Made by a program: the position numbers and the translations under genes. This document shows positions 55,443 through 63,287 of a DNA stretch of 64,000 bases, in pieces (position 1 is the stretch's first letter; every line of letters starts with the position of its first letter). The notes beneath the pieces are model-generated. The model ran no database searches and was not told the DNA's origin. It saw only the letters and a list, made by a program, of their open reading frames with translations. Origin of the DNA: Pseudoxanthomonas sp. (lineage in GTDB: Bacteria; Pseudomonadota; Gammaproteobacteria; Xanthomonadales; Xanthomonadaceae); the NCBI RefSeq assembly GCF_035999195.1, contig NZ_DASYGY010000009.1:806001-870000 (forward strand). The letters are read 5' to 3'.

Positions 55443-56021
55443 TCAGTCGACCTGGTCCTGCTGCAAGGTGGGAAACACGTACTGGATCATCGTCGCGGCG
55501 CCGGCTTGGCCCGGCAGGGTCATCAGCGCCGCGGCCTGTGCGGCAGGCACCTGCCAGCGCAGGTCCACGCAGCCGAGTTCCGCCGCCGTGCGGCGCGCTT
55601 CGGCGAACAGACCGGCGGCGATGCCGGACGGGCGCGCGCTTGCCGGCACGAACAGCGTCTCCAGATTGAAGTAGTACGCACGTTCGATCATCGAGAAGCC
55701 GACCGTGGCGAACGCATAACCGACCGGCTCGCCGCCGCGCTCCGCCATCCATGCCCACGCACGCAAGGGCGGTTCGAACAACGCCTCCATCAGCTCGAGT
55801 ACGCCGCCCGAGCGCGCGCCGGATGCAGCGGGCAATTCCGCCATCTGGCGGTCGCACAGCCGCATCAGCGCGGCGGCATGGGCGCGGGTGACGCGGTGGA
55901 TGCCGATCTCGGTGCGCGCGGTGGCCTGCATCCCGGCGCGACCGGCGAACGGAGGAAACGAGGAAACAGGGATGGGACGCAGCATCGTCGCGGTCCCGGC
56001 ACGGGCGAGGCGGGCGGTCAT
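55443..56021 (-). CDS. GNAT-like acetyltransferase (probable)
   Basis: 192 aa from the ATG at 56021. After about 35 variable residues, the core IGIHRVTRAHAAALMRLCDR and AERGGEPVGYAFATVGFSM, then FNLETLFVPASARPSGIAAG, has the shape of a GNAT fold; the acetyl-CoA loop Q/RxxGxG/A is weak (ARPSGIAAGL). The substrate is unknown. It starts 38 bases after mipA and ends 1 base before the metallo-beta-lactamase gene, so the three minus-strand genes form an operon. Confidence 0.7.
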   Translation of the reverse strand: MTARLARAGTATMLRPIPVSSFPPFAGRAGMQATARTEIGIHRVTRAHAAALMRLCDRQMAELPAASGARSGGVLELMEALFEPPLRAWAWMAERGGEPVGYAFATVGFSMIERAYYFNLETLFVPASARPSGIAAGLFAEARRTAAELGCVDLRWQVPAAQAAALMTLPGQAGAATMIQYVFPTLQQDQVD

Positions 56022-56059
56022 GGGCAACTCCAGCAGACGGATGGGGAACGATCGGTGTG

Positions 56060-56866
56060 TCAGAAGCCGCGCGAGATGCCGATGAACAACGACGTGCTGC
56101 GGTCCTTGCCGGCCTCTACCAACGGACTGTCCTGCAGGGCGTCCGGCAAGGCGCGGTATTCGAGATTGCCCAGCAGCACCCAGCGCCTGGCGAAGGGATG
56201 GACCAGGCTGAGGCTGGCACGCGGCACCGTGGCGGCACCGGGCCGGTAGGCCGCCACGCCGCGGGCGACTTCTTCGTCCAGGATCCCGTAGTAGTAGTCC
56301 GCCATGTCGGCCGACAGGCGCACCGCGCCGATGGACGGCACCAGCGCGGTGCGGCCGACGGTCAGCGGATAGCTGTAGTCGAGCGCGACGGCATAGCCCT
56401 CGCTGGTGCCGGTCACGTCGACGCGCGCATCGAGATCGAGCTTGCCGGCCGCGCCCTTCCAACTGCCCCCGACGCCGACGTCGACGCTGTCGTCGCGGTC
56501 GGACAGCAGGTTGCGGTCCACGCCACGACGCGCCAGTTCGGCCACGCCGAAATCATCCGCGTCGATGCCGTCCAGGCGCCCGGCGATGAAGGTGCGCAGC
56601 TCGAAGCGCTCGTCCTTGTAGGCGCGGTAGCCGAGCGCCGCACCCCGCAAGTAGAAACGATCGCCGTCGTAGGCGATGTTCGGCAGCAGGCGCGTACGCG
56701 TGCCCTCGCCGGCGTATTCGCTGTCGCGATGGACGACGGCCAGGCCCGCGCTCCAGCGCGACGGCAACAGATCCTGCGCCTGCTTGTCGGTACGTTCGAC
56801 GACCTGGGCGGCAACGGAAAACGGCAGCAACAGCAGCAGGGACGTGCACGCGCGCAACGCGGTCAT
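56060..56866 (-). CDS. MipA/OmpV-family outer-membrane protein
   Basis: 268 aa from the ATG at 56866. The signal peptide is ALRACTSLLLLLPFSVAAQ. The mature barrel starts WSAGLAVVHRDSEYAGEGTR and ends with an aromatic residue in STSLFIGISRGF, as expected for outer-membrane insertion. MipA is a scaffold for murein synthases in E. coli, while other members respond to metals or antibiotics; which applies is unclear. A PmrA/QseB-like box 59 bases upstream suggests control by the nearby two-component system. Confidence 0.88.
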   Translation of the reverse strand: MTALRACTSLLLLLPFSVAAQVVERTDKQAQDLLPSRWSAGLAVVHRDSEYAGEGTRTRLLPNIAYDGDRFYLRGAALGYRAYKDERFELRTFIAGRLDGIDADDFGVAELARRGVDRNLLSDRDDSVDVGVGGSWKGAAGKLDLDARVDVTGTSEGYAVALDYSYPLTVGRTALVPSIGAVRLSADMADYYYGILDEEVARGVAAYRPGAATVPRASLSLVHPFARRWVLLGNLEYRALPDALQDSPLVEAGKDRSTSLFIGISRGF

Positions 56867-56924
56867 GGGAACCTCTTTGGGTGGGGGAGCCGGACATCCG
56901 GTGCCCGCATGCTCCCGCAGGGTC

Positions 56925-56941
56925 TTTAAGAACTCCTTAAG
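56925..56941. promoter_or_regulatory. PmrA/QseB-like box upstream of mipA
   Basis: TTTAAG-AACTC-CTTAAG is an exact fit to YTTAAK-N5-YTTAAK. It lies 59 bases before the mipA start in a 258-base divergent gap that holds no gene. It has the same TTAA-to-TTAA spacing as the site at 52203. It could also serve the plus-strand hydrolase 184 bases away. The rest of the gap (56942-57124) shows only the ribosome site AGGAG before 57125. Confidence 0.65.
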
Positions 56942-57124
56942 CCGGCCGGCAAGCGCGCGGACCTCGCGATGCGTCCGGATGCCGTGCCCGAGGGCAGCCG
57001 GGTTTACGGGATGGCCACGGGATCCCGCCCTGCCCCGGCGCCGTGCGTACGAAGCGCACGCCCATGCAAGCCACCACGCGTGCGGCAGGCGACAGTGCGC
57101 CGATCCCCCGACAGGAGCCCCCCC

Positions 57125-57781
57125 ATGCCCATCGCCTCGCCCGCCGCCGGCAAGACCCTGCTCACGCCGGTCGACCATGCGTTGATCCTGATCGACCATC
57201 AGTCGCAGATGGCGTTCGCCACCCACTCGATCGACGTGGCCATGCTGCGCAACAACGTGGCGCTGGTCGCCAAGGGCGCCGCCGGCTTCGGCGTCTCCAC
57301 GCTCCTGACCACCGTCGCCGAGAAGTCCTTCTCGGGCCCGCTGTTCCCCGAAATCCCCGACGCCTTCCCGAATGCGACGGTCTACGACCGCACCACCATG
57401 AACTGCTGGGAGGATGCGGCGGTCATCGCGGCGGTGAACGCCGCGGGCAAAGGCCGCGTCGTCCTCGGCGGTCTGTGGACCAGCGTGTGCATCGTCGGAC
57501 CGGCCCTGTCCGCGCTGGACCAGGGGTTCGAGGTGTACGTGATCGCCGATGCCTGCGGCGACGTCACTACCGAGGCGCACGAGCGCGCGATGCAGCGCAT
57601 GATCCAGGCCGGCGTGCGGCCGCTGACGAGCGTGCAGTACCTGCTGGAACTGCAGCGCGACTGGGCGCGCGGCGCGACCTACGACCTGACCACCGGCATC
57701 GCCAAGCTGCACGGCGGCGGCTACGGCCTGGGCATCCAGTACGCCAAGCGCATGTTCGGCGCGTCGGAAGGGGGCCACTGA
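57125..57781 (+). CDS. YcaC-like isochorismatase-fold hydrolase
   Basis: 218 aa cysteine-hydrolase-fold protein. The conserved aspartate is D24 in ALILIDHQSQMAF, and the nucleophile cysteine is C122 in GGLWTSVCIVGPALSAL. Substrate unknown; E. coli YcaC, the closest described relative, also lacks an agreed substrate. CAGGAGCC precedes the ATG. It leads a five-gene cluster with an amidohydrolase, an exporter and two XapX proteins. Confidence 0.88.
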   Translation: MPIASPAAGKTLLTPVDHALILIDHQSQMAFATHSIDVAMLRNNVALVAKGAAGFGVSTLLTTVAEKSFSGPLFPEIPDAFPNATVYDRTTMNCWEDAAVIAAVNAAGKGRVVLGGLWTSVCIVGPALSALDQGFEVYVIADACGDVTTEAHERAMQRMIQAGVRPLTSVQYLLELQRDWARGATYDLTTGIAKLHGGGYGLGIQYAKRMFGASEGGH

Positions 57782-57851
57782 CGGTGCCATCCTGGGGCAC
57801 GACGCCCGTCCGTGGGCGCAACGCACCGCCATGCCGCTCCGGAGGTCTTCC

Positions 57852-59804
57852 ATGGTCGTCGACGAAACGCGCCGGCACGTCCTGAAAGGCATGGCCGGCG
57901 CCGCCACCCTGGCCACGCTGCCCGGCAACGCCCGACCCGGAGACCTTCGCATGGCCGACCTGATCCTGCGCAATGCGCGCATCACCACGCTGGACGCGGC
58001 ACGGCCCACGGCCAGCGCCATCGCGTTCGCCGACGGCCGTGTGCTGGCGGTGGGCGACGATGCCCGCGTGATGGCACTCGCCTCGGAGGCGACCCGCGTG
58101 ATCGACGCCGGCGGGCGCCGGCTGGTGCCGGGCCTCAACGACAGCCATACCCACCTGATCCGTGGCGGCTTGAACTACAACCTGGAACTGCGCTGGGACG
58201 GCGTGCGCTCGCTGGCCGACGCGATGGCGATGTTGAAGGCACAGGTAGCGGTCACGCCCGCGCCGCAGTGGGTCCGCGTGGTGGGCGGCTTCAGCGAATC
58301 GCAGTTCGCCGAGAAGCGGCTGCCGACGCTGGAGGAACTCAACGCGGCCGCACCCGACACGCCGGTCTTCATCCTGCACCTGTACGACCGCGCCCTGCTC
58401 AACCGCGCCGCCCTGCGCGCGGTGGGTTACACCAGGGACACACCGAACCCGCCCGGCGGCGAGATCCAGCGCGACAAGACCGGCAACCCGACCGGCCTGC
58501 TGCTGGCCAGACCGAACGCCCTGATCCTGTACGCCACGCTGGCGATGGGACCGAAACTGCCCGCGGAATACCAGCTCAACTCCACGCGGCATTTCATGCG
58601 CGAATTGAACCGGCTCGGCATCACCTCGGTGATCGATGCGGGCGGCGGCTTCCAGAACTATCCCGAGGACTACCGGATCATCGAGCAGTTGCATGCCGAC
58701 GGGCAGCTGACGGTGCGCATCGCCTACAACCTGTTCACCCAGAAGAGGGGCGAGGAACTGGACGACTTCCAGCGCTGGTCGAGGATGCTGAAGCCCGGCC
58801 GGGGCGACGACCTGCTGCGCCACAACGGCGCGGGCGAGATGCTGGTGTTCTCGGCGGCGGATTTCGAGGATTTCCGCGAGCCGCGGCCCGACCTGCCGGC
58901 AACGCTGGAAGGCGAACTGGCGAACGTGGTGCGCTTCCTCGCCGAACAGCGCTGGCCGTTCCGCATCCATGCCACCTACGACGAGAGCATCACCCGCGTG
59001 CTCGACGTCTACGAACAGGTGAACCGCGAGGTGCCGTTCGACGGCCTGCACTGGATCGTCGACCATGCGGAAACCATCTCGCCGCACAACATCGACCGCG
59101 TGCGCGCACTCGGCGGCGGCATCGCCATCCAGCATCGCATGGCCTACCAGGGCGAGTTCTTCGCCGAGCGTTACGGCAAGGACGCCTTGCGTCACACGCC
59201 ACCGGTGCGGCGGATGCTTGCGGCCGGCGTGCCGGTCGGTGCCGGTACCGACGCCACCCGCGTGGCCAGCTACAACCCGTGGGTGGCGCTGTACTGGCTG
59301 GTCAGCGGACGCACGCTCGGCGGCCTGCAGATGTACGGCGACGACAACCGGCTGGAACGCGAGGAGGCACTGCGGTTGTGGACGCACGGCAGCGCCTGGT
59401 TCTCCACCGAACAGGACCGGAAGGGACGACTGGCGCCCGGGCAGTTGGGCGACTGCGCGCTGCTGTCGGCCGACTACTTCGCCGTCGCCGAGGACGCCAT
59501 CCCCGACATCACCAGCGTGCTGACGGTGCTCGGTGGACGCATCGTGCATGGGAGCGTGCCGTTCGCACCGCATGCGCCGGTCCTGCCGGAACCGATGCCG
59601 GACTGGTCGCCGGTCAACCGCTTCGGCGGCTATCAGGGCGGTACGCTCGCGCAGGCCGGCGCCGCCCTGGCGCATGCGCATGGCCCGGCGTGCCGGGTGC
59701 ACGCGCACGGCCACGGCGGCGGCCATGCGGCCCGGCTTGCGGTGCCGACCGGCGACCTGCGGGCGTTCTGGGGCGCGCTCGGGTGCGCGTGCTTCGCGTT
59801 CTGA
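57852..59804 (+). CDS. Tat-exported amidohydrolase (YtcJ-like) with His-rich tail
   Basis: Metal-dependent hydrolase of the amidohydrolase superfamily. I take the ATG at 57852, preceded by GGAGG, giving 650 aa. The start has a Tat-like motif in ETRRHVLKGMAGAATLATLP. Metal and catalytic blocks are LVPGLNDSHTHLIRGG, FRIHATYDESITRVLD, HWIVDHAETISPH and VGAGTDATRVASYNPW. The carboxylated-lysine position cannot be set. The last 45 residues are unusual: HAHGPACRVHAHGHGGGHAA and a Cys-containing end GCACFAF, possibly for metal loading. Substrate unknown; exported location would put it in the periplasm. Confidence 0.88.
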   Translation: MVVDETRRHVLKGMAGAATLATLPGNARPGDLRMADLILRNARITTLDAARPTASAIAFADGRVLAVGDDARVMALASEATRVIDAGGRRLVPGLNDSHTHLIRGGLNYNLELRWDGVRSLADAMAMLKAQVAVTPAPQWVRVVGGFSESQFAEKRLPTLEELNAAAPDTPVFILHLYDRALLNRAALRAVGYTRDTPNPPGGEIQRDKTGNPTGLLLARPNALILYATLAMGPKLPAEYQLNSTRHFMRELNRLGITSVIDAGGGFQNYPEDYRIIEQLHADGQLTVRIAYNLFTQKRGEELDDFQRWSRMLKPGRGDDLLRHNGAGEMLVFSAADFEDFREPRPDLPATLEGELANVVRFLAEQRWPFRIHATYDESITRVLDVYEQVNREVPFDGLHWIVDHAETISPHNIDRVRALGGGIAIQHRMAYQGEFFAERYGKDALRHTPPVRRMLAAGVPVGAGTDATRVASYNPWVALYWLVSGRTLGGLQMYGDDNRLEREEALRLWTHGSAWFSTEQDRKGRLAPGQLGDCALLSADYFAVAEDAIPDITSVLTVLGGRIVHGSVPFAPHAPVLPEPMPDWSPVNRFGGYQGGTLAQAGAALAHAHGPACRVHAHGHGGGHAARLAVPTGDLRAFWGALGCACFAF

Positions 59805-59806
59805 CC

Positions 59807-61441
59807 ATGTCCACGCCCGTCGCGCACGGACCCTGGTCGCCACTCGGACAACCCACCTTCCGCGCCCTCTGGCTCGCCATCCTGGTCGGCAACATCGGCA
59901 CCTGGGTCCACGATGTCGCCGCCGCCTGGGTCATGGCCGAGACGACCGGTTCGCCGCTGATGGTCGCGGCCGTGCAATCGGCGACCACGTTGCCGGTGGT
60001 CGTGCTGGCCCTCGTGGCCGGTACCCTGGCCGACATCGTCGATCGGCGACGCTACCTGATCGTGGCGCAGCTGTGGATGCTGCTTGTCGCCGGCACGCTG
60101 GCCATCCTCGCGCACCTGGACGCGCTGGGGCCGTGGACCCTCATCGCGCTGACCTTCGCGCTCGGCATCGGCGCGGCGATGGCGATGCCGGCGCAGCAGG
60201 CCACCACGCCCGAGCTGGTGCCCAAGCCGATGCTGGGACCGGCCGTGGCACTGGGCTCGCTGAGCATGAACATCGCGCGCGCCATCGGCCCGGCGCTGGG
60301 CGGGCTGATCGTGGCGCAGGCCGGGATCGCCTGGGCGTTCGCCGTCAATGCGCTGACGTTCCTCGGCGTCGCCGTGGTGCTGTGGCGCTGGCGCCGCGCG
60401 CCGACCGCATCGCTGCTGCCTCCGGAGACGTTCGGCGTCGCCCTGCGCGCGGGCCTGCGCTATGCATCGCGCGCCAGCGTGCTGCAGGCGGTGCTGGTGA
60501 AGGCCGCCTGGTTCTTCACCTTCGCCAGCGCGCTCACCGCGCTGCTGCCCATCGTGGTGAATCAGGATCTGCAGGCACGCGCCGGCACGTATGGCCTGCT
60601 GCTGGGCTGCATCGGCGCGGGCGCCATCGGCGGCGCGCTGGTGCTGCCGCGACTGCGCGCGCGCATGGACGCCGACCGCATGGTGCTGTGGGCGACGCTT
60701 GCGTACGCCGGCTGCATCCTGGCGTTCGCGCTGCTGCGCTGGGTGCCGCTGCTGTACGGCGTCGCGCTGCTCGCCGGACTTGCCTGGATCGCGGTGCTCT
60801 CGTCGCTGCAGATCGCGGCGCAGACGGCGGTGCCGGCGTGGGTCCGCGCGCGGGCGCTGTCGCTGTACATCGTGGTGTTTTCCGGCGGCATGGCGGCGGG
60901 CAGCCTGGGCTGGGGTTGGCTGGCGCAACACGCCGGGACGCCGCGTGCGCTGCTGCTCGCGGCCGTGGGTACGGCGGTGGCGGCCATCGCGGGCGCGCGC
61001 TTCCGCCTGGGCGACGCGGCGCGCGTCAACCTCACGCCGTCGGGCCACTGGCCCCAGCCGGTGGTCAGCGCGGACCTGCACGACGATCGCGGCCCGGTCC
61101 TGGTGACGATCGAGTACCGCGTCGACCCCGCGCGACGGCAGGAATTCCTGCAACGCCTGCAGCCGCTCGGGCACGCGCGGCGCCGCAACGGCGCGCTGCA
61201 ATGGGGCGTGGCGGAGGACAGTACGCAACCCGGCGTGTACCTGGAGTATTTCGTCGATGCGTCATGGCGGGAGCATCTGCGCCAGCACGAACGCGTGACC
61301 GAGGACGAGCGCATCCTGCAGGAGGCCGTGCTGGAAACGCTGGCCGATCCCGCGCAACGGCCTCATGTGCGCCACTTCATCGGCGGTGCGCCGGCCACCA
61401 CGCCACCCTCCCCGCCGGCCAGCCATGGAGGCCTGGCATGA
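59807..61441 (+). CDS. MFS exporter (MFS_3/EntS-like) with C-terminal ABM-like domain
   Basis: 544 aa. Residues about 1-405 form a 12-span MFS permease; FRALWLAILVGNIGTWVHDV starts it and LADIVDRRRYLIVAQLW is the loop-2 motif region. After the last span a soluble part (about 420-525) starts GPVLVTIEYRVDPARRQEFL and resembles the dimeric ferredoxin-like ABM fold. This two-part layout is known for the MFS_3 group. Substrate unknown. It starts 2 bases after the amidohydrolase stop and overlaps xapX by ATGA. Confidence 0.9.
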   Translation: MSTPVAHGPWSPLGQPTFRALWLAILVGNIGTWVHDVAAAWVMAETTGSPLMVAAVQSATTLPVVVLALVAGTLADIVDRRRYLIVAQLWMLLVAGTLAILAHLDALGPWTLIALTFALGIGAAMAMPAQQATTPELVPKPMLGPAVALGSLSMNIARAIGPALGGLIVAQAGIAWAFAVNALTFLGVAVVLWRWRRAPTASLLPPETFGVALRAGLRYASRASVLQAVLVKAAWFFTFASALTALLPIVVNQDLQARAGTYGLLLGCIGAGAIGGALVLPRLRARMDADRMVLWATLAYAGCILAFALLRWVPLLYGVALLAGLAWIAVLSSLQIAAQTAVPAWVRARALSLYIVVFSGGMAAGSLGWGWLAQHAGTPRALLLAAVGTAVAAIAGARFRLGDAARVNLTPSGHWPQPVVSADLHDDRGPVLVTIEYRVDPARRQEFLQRLQPLGHARRRNGALQWGVAEDSTQPGVYLEYFVDASWREHLRQHERVTEDERILQEAVLETLADPAQRPHVRHFIGGAPATTPPSPPASHGGLA

Positions 61442-61668
61442 ACGGGAAATTCGTCGCCGGACTGCTGCTCGGCTTCGCCATCGGGTTCGGCTGCCGCGCC
61501 TTCGGTGTGCCGGTGCCGGCGCCGCCGGTGCTGGTCGGCGCGTTGCTGGTCGTGGCGATGACCAGTGGTTACCTGCTGGCCGACCGCGCGCTGGTCCGGC
61601 GCGAAGCGCGGCATCGTCGGAACTGCGGTGGGCCCACCGGGCAGATCTCGCGGAGCGACCCGCCATGA
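61438..61668 (+). CDS. XapX (DUF1427) small membrane protein, copy 1
   Basis: 76 aa. Two hydrophobic helices (KFVAGLLLGFAIGFGC and VLVGALLVVAMTSGYLLAD) flank the family signature GVPVPAPP. A charged tail RREARHRRNCGG follows. The ATG overlaps the MFS stop, and the stop overlaps copy 2. Function unknown. XapX proteins often sit beside YcaC-like hydrolases and MFS exporters. Confidence 0.85.
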   Translation: MNGKFVAGLLLGFAIGFGCRAFGVPVPAPPVLVGALLVVAMTSGYLLADRALVRREARHRRNCGGPTGQISRSDPP

Positions 61669-61823
61669 TGACCGCGCTGATCGGCATCGCCCTGGCCCTC
61701 GTCATCGGTGTCGCCTGCCGCTGGCTCGACATTCCGGTGCCCGCGCCACCGCGGCTGCAGGGTGCGCTGCTGGTGGTGGCGATGACGGCAGGGTTTATCG
61801 TCGCGGACCGGTTACTCGGCTGA
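61665..61823 (+). CDS. XapX (DUF1427) small membrane protein, copy 2
   Basis: 52 aa. MMTALIGIALALVIGVACRW, then DIPVPAPPRLQ and GALLVVAMTAGFIVADRLLG. It aligns with copy 1 over nearly its full length, with GALLVVAMT and PVPAPP identical. It starts within the end of copy 1 (ATGATG overlap), so both are made in one coupled series; a second in-frame ATG one codon later is also possible. Tandem copies point to a hetero-oligomer. Confidence 0.83.
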   Translation: MMTALIGIALALVIGVACRWLDIPVPAPPRLQGALLVVAMTAGFIVADRLLG

Positions 61824-61842
61824 CGGCCGCCCGCAAACGAAA

Positions 61843-61865
61843 AAGGGCGCGACAGGCGCGCCCTT
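61843..61865. terminator. Bidirectional terminator between xapX and pirin
   Basis: Stem AAGGGCGCG / CGCGCCCTT with loop ACAGG. On the minus strand the hairpin is followed by a T-rich run (complement of AAACGAAAA), so it serves pirin well; on the plus strand the tail CCCTT is weaker. Confidence 0.82.
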
Positions 61866-61885
61866 CCCTTCGTCGTGCCGGGCGA

Positions 61886-62593
61886 TTACTGCATCCGCGG
61901 CAGGTCGAACACCAGCACCTCTGCGCCGATGCCGCGCTCGATGCTGACCAACGGTTCGCCGTCGTACAGCAGCGCGTCGCCCGCCTTCAGTGCCCGTCCA
62001 TTGACGGTGGCTTCGCCACGCGCCACATGCACGTAGCCCAGGCGCCCGTCCGCCAGCGGCAGTTCGGCTTTCTCGCTGCCGTCGAACAGGCCCGCATACA
62101 TGCGGGCATCCTGGTGGATGCTCACCGAACCGTCGGCGCCATCCGGACTGACCACCAGCCGCAGGCGACCCTGCTTCTCGGTGGCGGGGAAGGTCTTCTC
62201 TTCATAGGACGGCGTCACACCCTGGCGGTCGGGGATGATCCAGATCTGCAGGAAGTGCGTGGTACCGGATTGGCTGTAGTTGAACTCGGAGTGCTGCACA
62301 CCGGTGCCCGCGCTCATGCGCTGCACGTCGCCCGGCACGATGCTGGAACTGTTGCCCATCGAATCCTTGTGGCCCAGCGCGCCCTCCAGCACGTAGCTGA
62401 TGATCTCCATGTCGCGATGGCCGTGTTCGCCGAACCCGCGGCCGGCGGCCACGCGGTCCTCGTTGATCACGCGCAGCGGACCCCAATGGACGTGCTTGTC
62501 GTCGAAATAATTGGCGAAGGAAAAGCTGTGCCAGGAGTCGAGCCAGCCGTGGTTGGCGTGGCCGCGGGCCTGGGCGGGACGAAGGGTGATCAT
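61886..62593 (-). CDS. Pirin-family protein (YhhW-like)
   Basis: Cupin-fold protein; some members are quercetin 2,3-dioxygenases. The ATG at 62593 (MITLRPAQARGHANHGWLDS) gives 235 aa, the usual length; the open frame upstream is unsupported. Metal ligands lie in FGEHGHRDMEIISYVLEG, and the later histidine and glutamate in GVQHSEFNYS. SYEEKTFPATEKQGRLRLVV is the second-domain opening. The 295-base gap toward fdxA is AT-richer near pirin (62640-62695) and probably holds its promoter; I see no gene there. Confidence 0.92.
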   Translation of the reverse strand: MITLRPAQARGHANHGWLDSWHSFSFANYFDDKHVHWGPLRVINEDRVAAGRGFGEHGHRDMEIISYVLEGALGHKDSMGNSSSIVPGDVQRMSAGTGVQHSEFNYSQSGTTHFLQIWIIPDRQGVTPSYEEKTFPATEKQGRLRLVVSPDGADGSVSIHQDARMYAGLFDGSEKAELPLADGRLGYVHVARGEATVNGRALKAGDALLYDGEPLVSIERGIGAEVLVFDLPRMQ

Positions 62594-62888
62594 GGCGATG
62601 CTCCTGCGGGATGAGGCGCGCAGCATGATCCTGCGCACGAATGGAATAAATTGGCCTTCATCTAACTGATTGTTCCATTTTTGTAATTTCTGGAGACCTT
62701 TCGTCCCGAGCCCAGCATGCCCGCGACGTTGTCGTGCCGGCGTGGGCGCCGTCGCCCGCAGCAGCGCCGTCCGATCACTACCCTTCGCGGTGCCGCGATC
62801 CGTCGCCGGCGCCGACCACAAAGATTTCCAACGCGACCGACGCGGTGCTTTAAACTTGCGTGGTTCTTTCCGCTGCATATCGAGCCCC

Positions 62889-63212
62889 ATGCCTTTCGTC
62901 GTCACCGAAAACTGCATCAAGTGCAAGTACACCGACTGCGTGGAAGTCTGCCCGGTGGACTGCTTCCACGAAGGTCCGAACTTCCTGGTGATCGATCCGG
63001 ACGAATGCATCGATTGCACGCTGTGCGAGCCCGAGTGCCCGATCAACGCCATCTATCCCGAGGACGACGTGCCCGCCGGACAGGAAGGCTACGTGGCGCT
63101 CAACGCCGAGCTATCGCGCGCCTGGCCGGTCATCACCACGCGCAAGGAGCCGCTGCCTGATGCCAAGGAATGGGAAGGCAAGCCGGACAAGCTGCCGCTG
63201 CTGGAGCGCTGA
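62889..63212 (+). CDS. fdxA: Ferredoxin FdxA (7Fe type)
   Basis: Small electron carrier, 107 aa. The start MPFVVTENCIKCKYTDCVEV has the [3Fe-4S] half and CIDCTLCEPECPINAIYP the [4Fe-4S] half. YVALNAELSRAWPVIT is the Azotobacter-type C-terminal extension. A TAAACT -10 candidate lies at 62851-62856. Isolated monocistronic gene, likely for general metabolism or stress-related redox work. Confidence 0.95.
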   Translation: MPFVVTENCIKCKYTDCVEVCPVDCFHEGPNFLVIDPDECIDCTLCEPECPINAIYPEDDVPAGQEGYVALNAELSRAWPVITTRKEPLPDAKEWEGKPDKLPLLER

Positions 63213-63237
63213 TCGCACGGCGTCATGCTGCACATGA

Positions 63238-63263
63238 AAAAGGGCGCCTTGCGGCGCCCTTTT
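63238..63263. terminator. Bidirectional terminator between fdxA and the BamC-like gene
   Basis: Perfect 11-bp stem AAAAGGGCGCC / GGCGCCCTTTT with loop TTGC. T-rich flanks on both strands suit both converging genes. Confidence 0.92.
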
Positions 63264-63287
63264 CGTTCGTGGCCTGGCGGCTGTGGA

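Noticed and set aside
56060..58138. A 692-codon minus-strand frame that would extend MipA far upstream
   Set aside because: The extension crosses the divergent gap and the antisense of the YcaC-like gene. The signal peptide starting at 56866 sets the real start.
57567..59843. A 758-codon minus-strand open frame opposite the YcaC-like and amidohydrolase genes
   Set aside because: Opposite genes with clear catalytic motifs and ribosome sites; its own translation has no domain.
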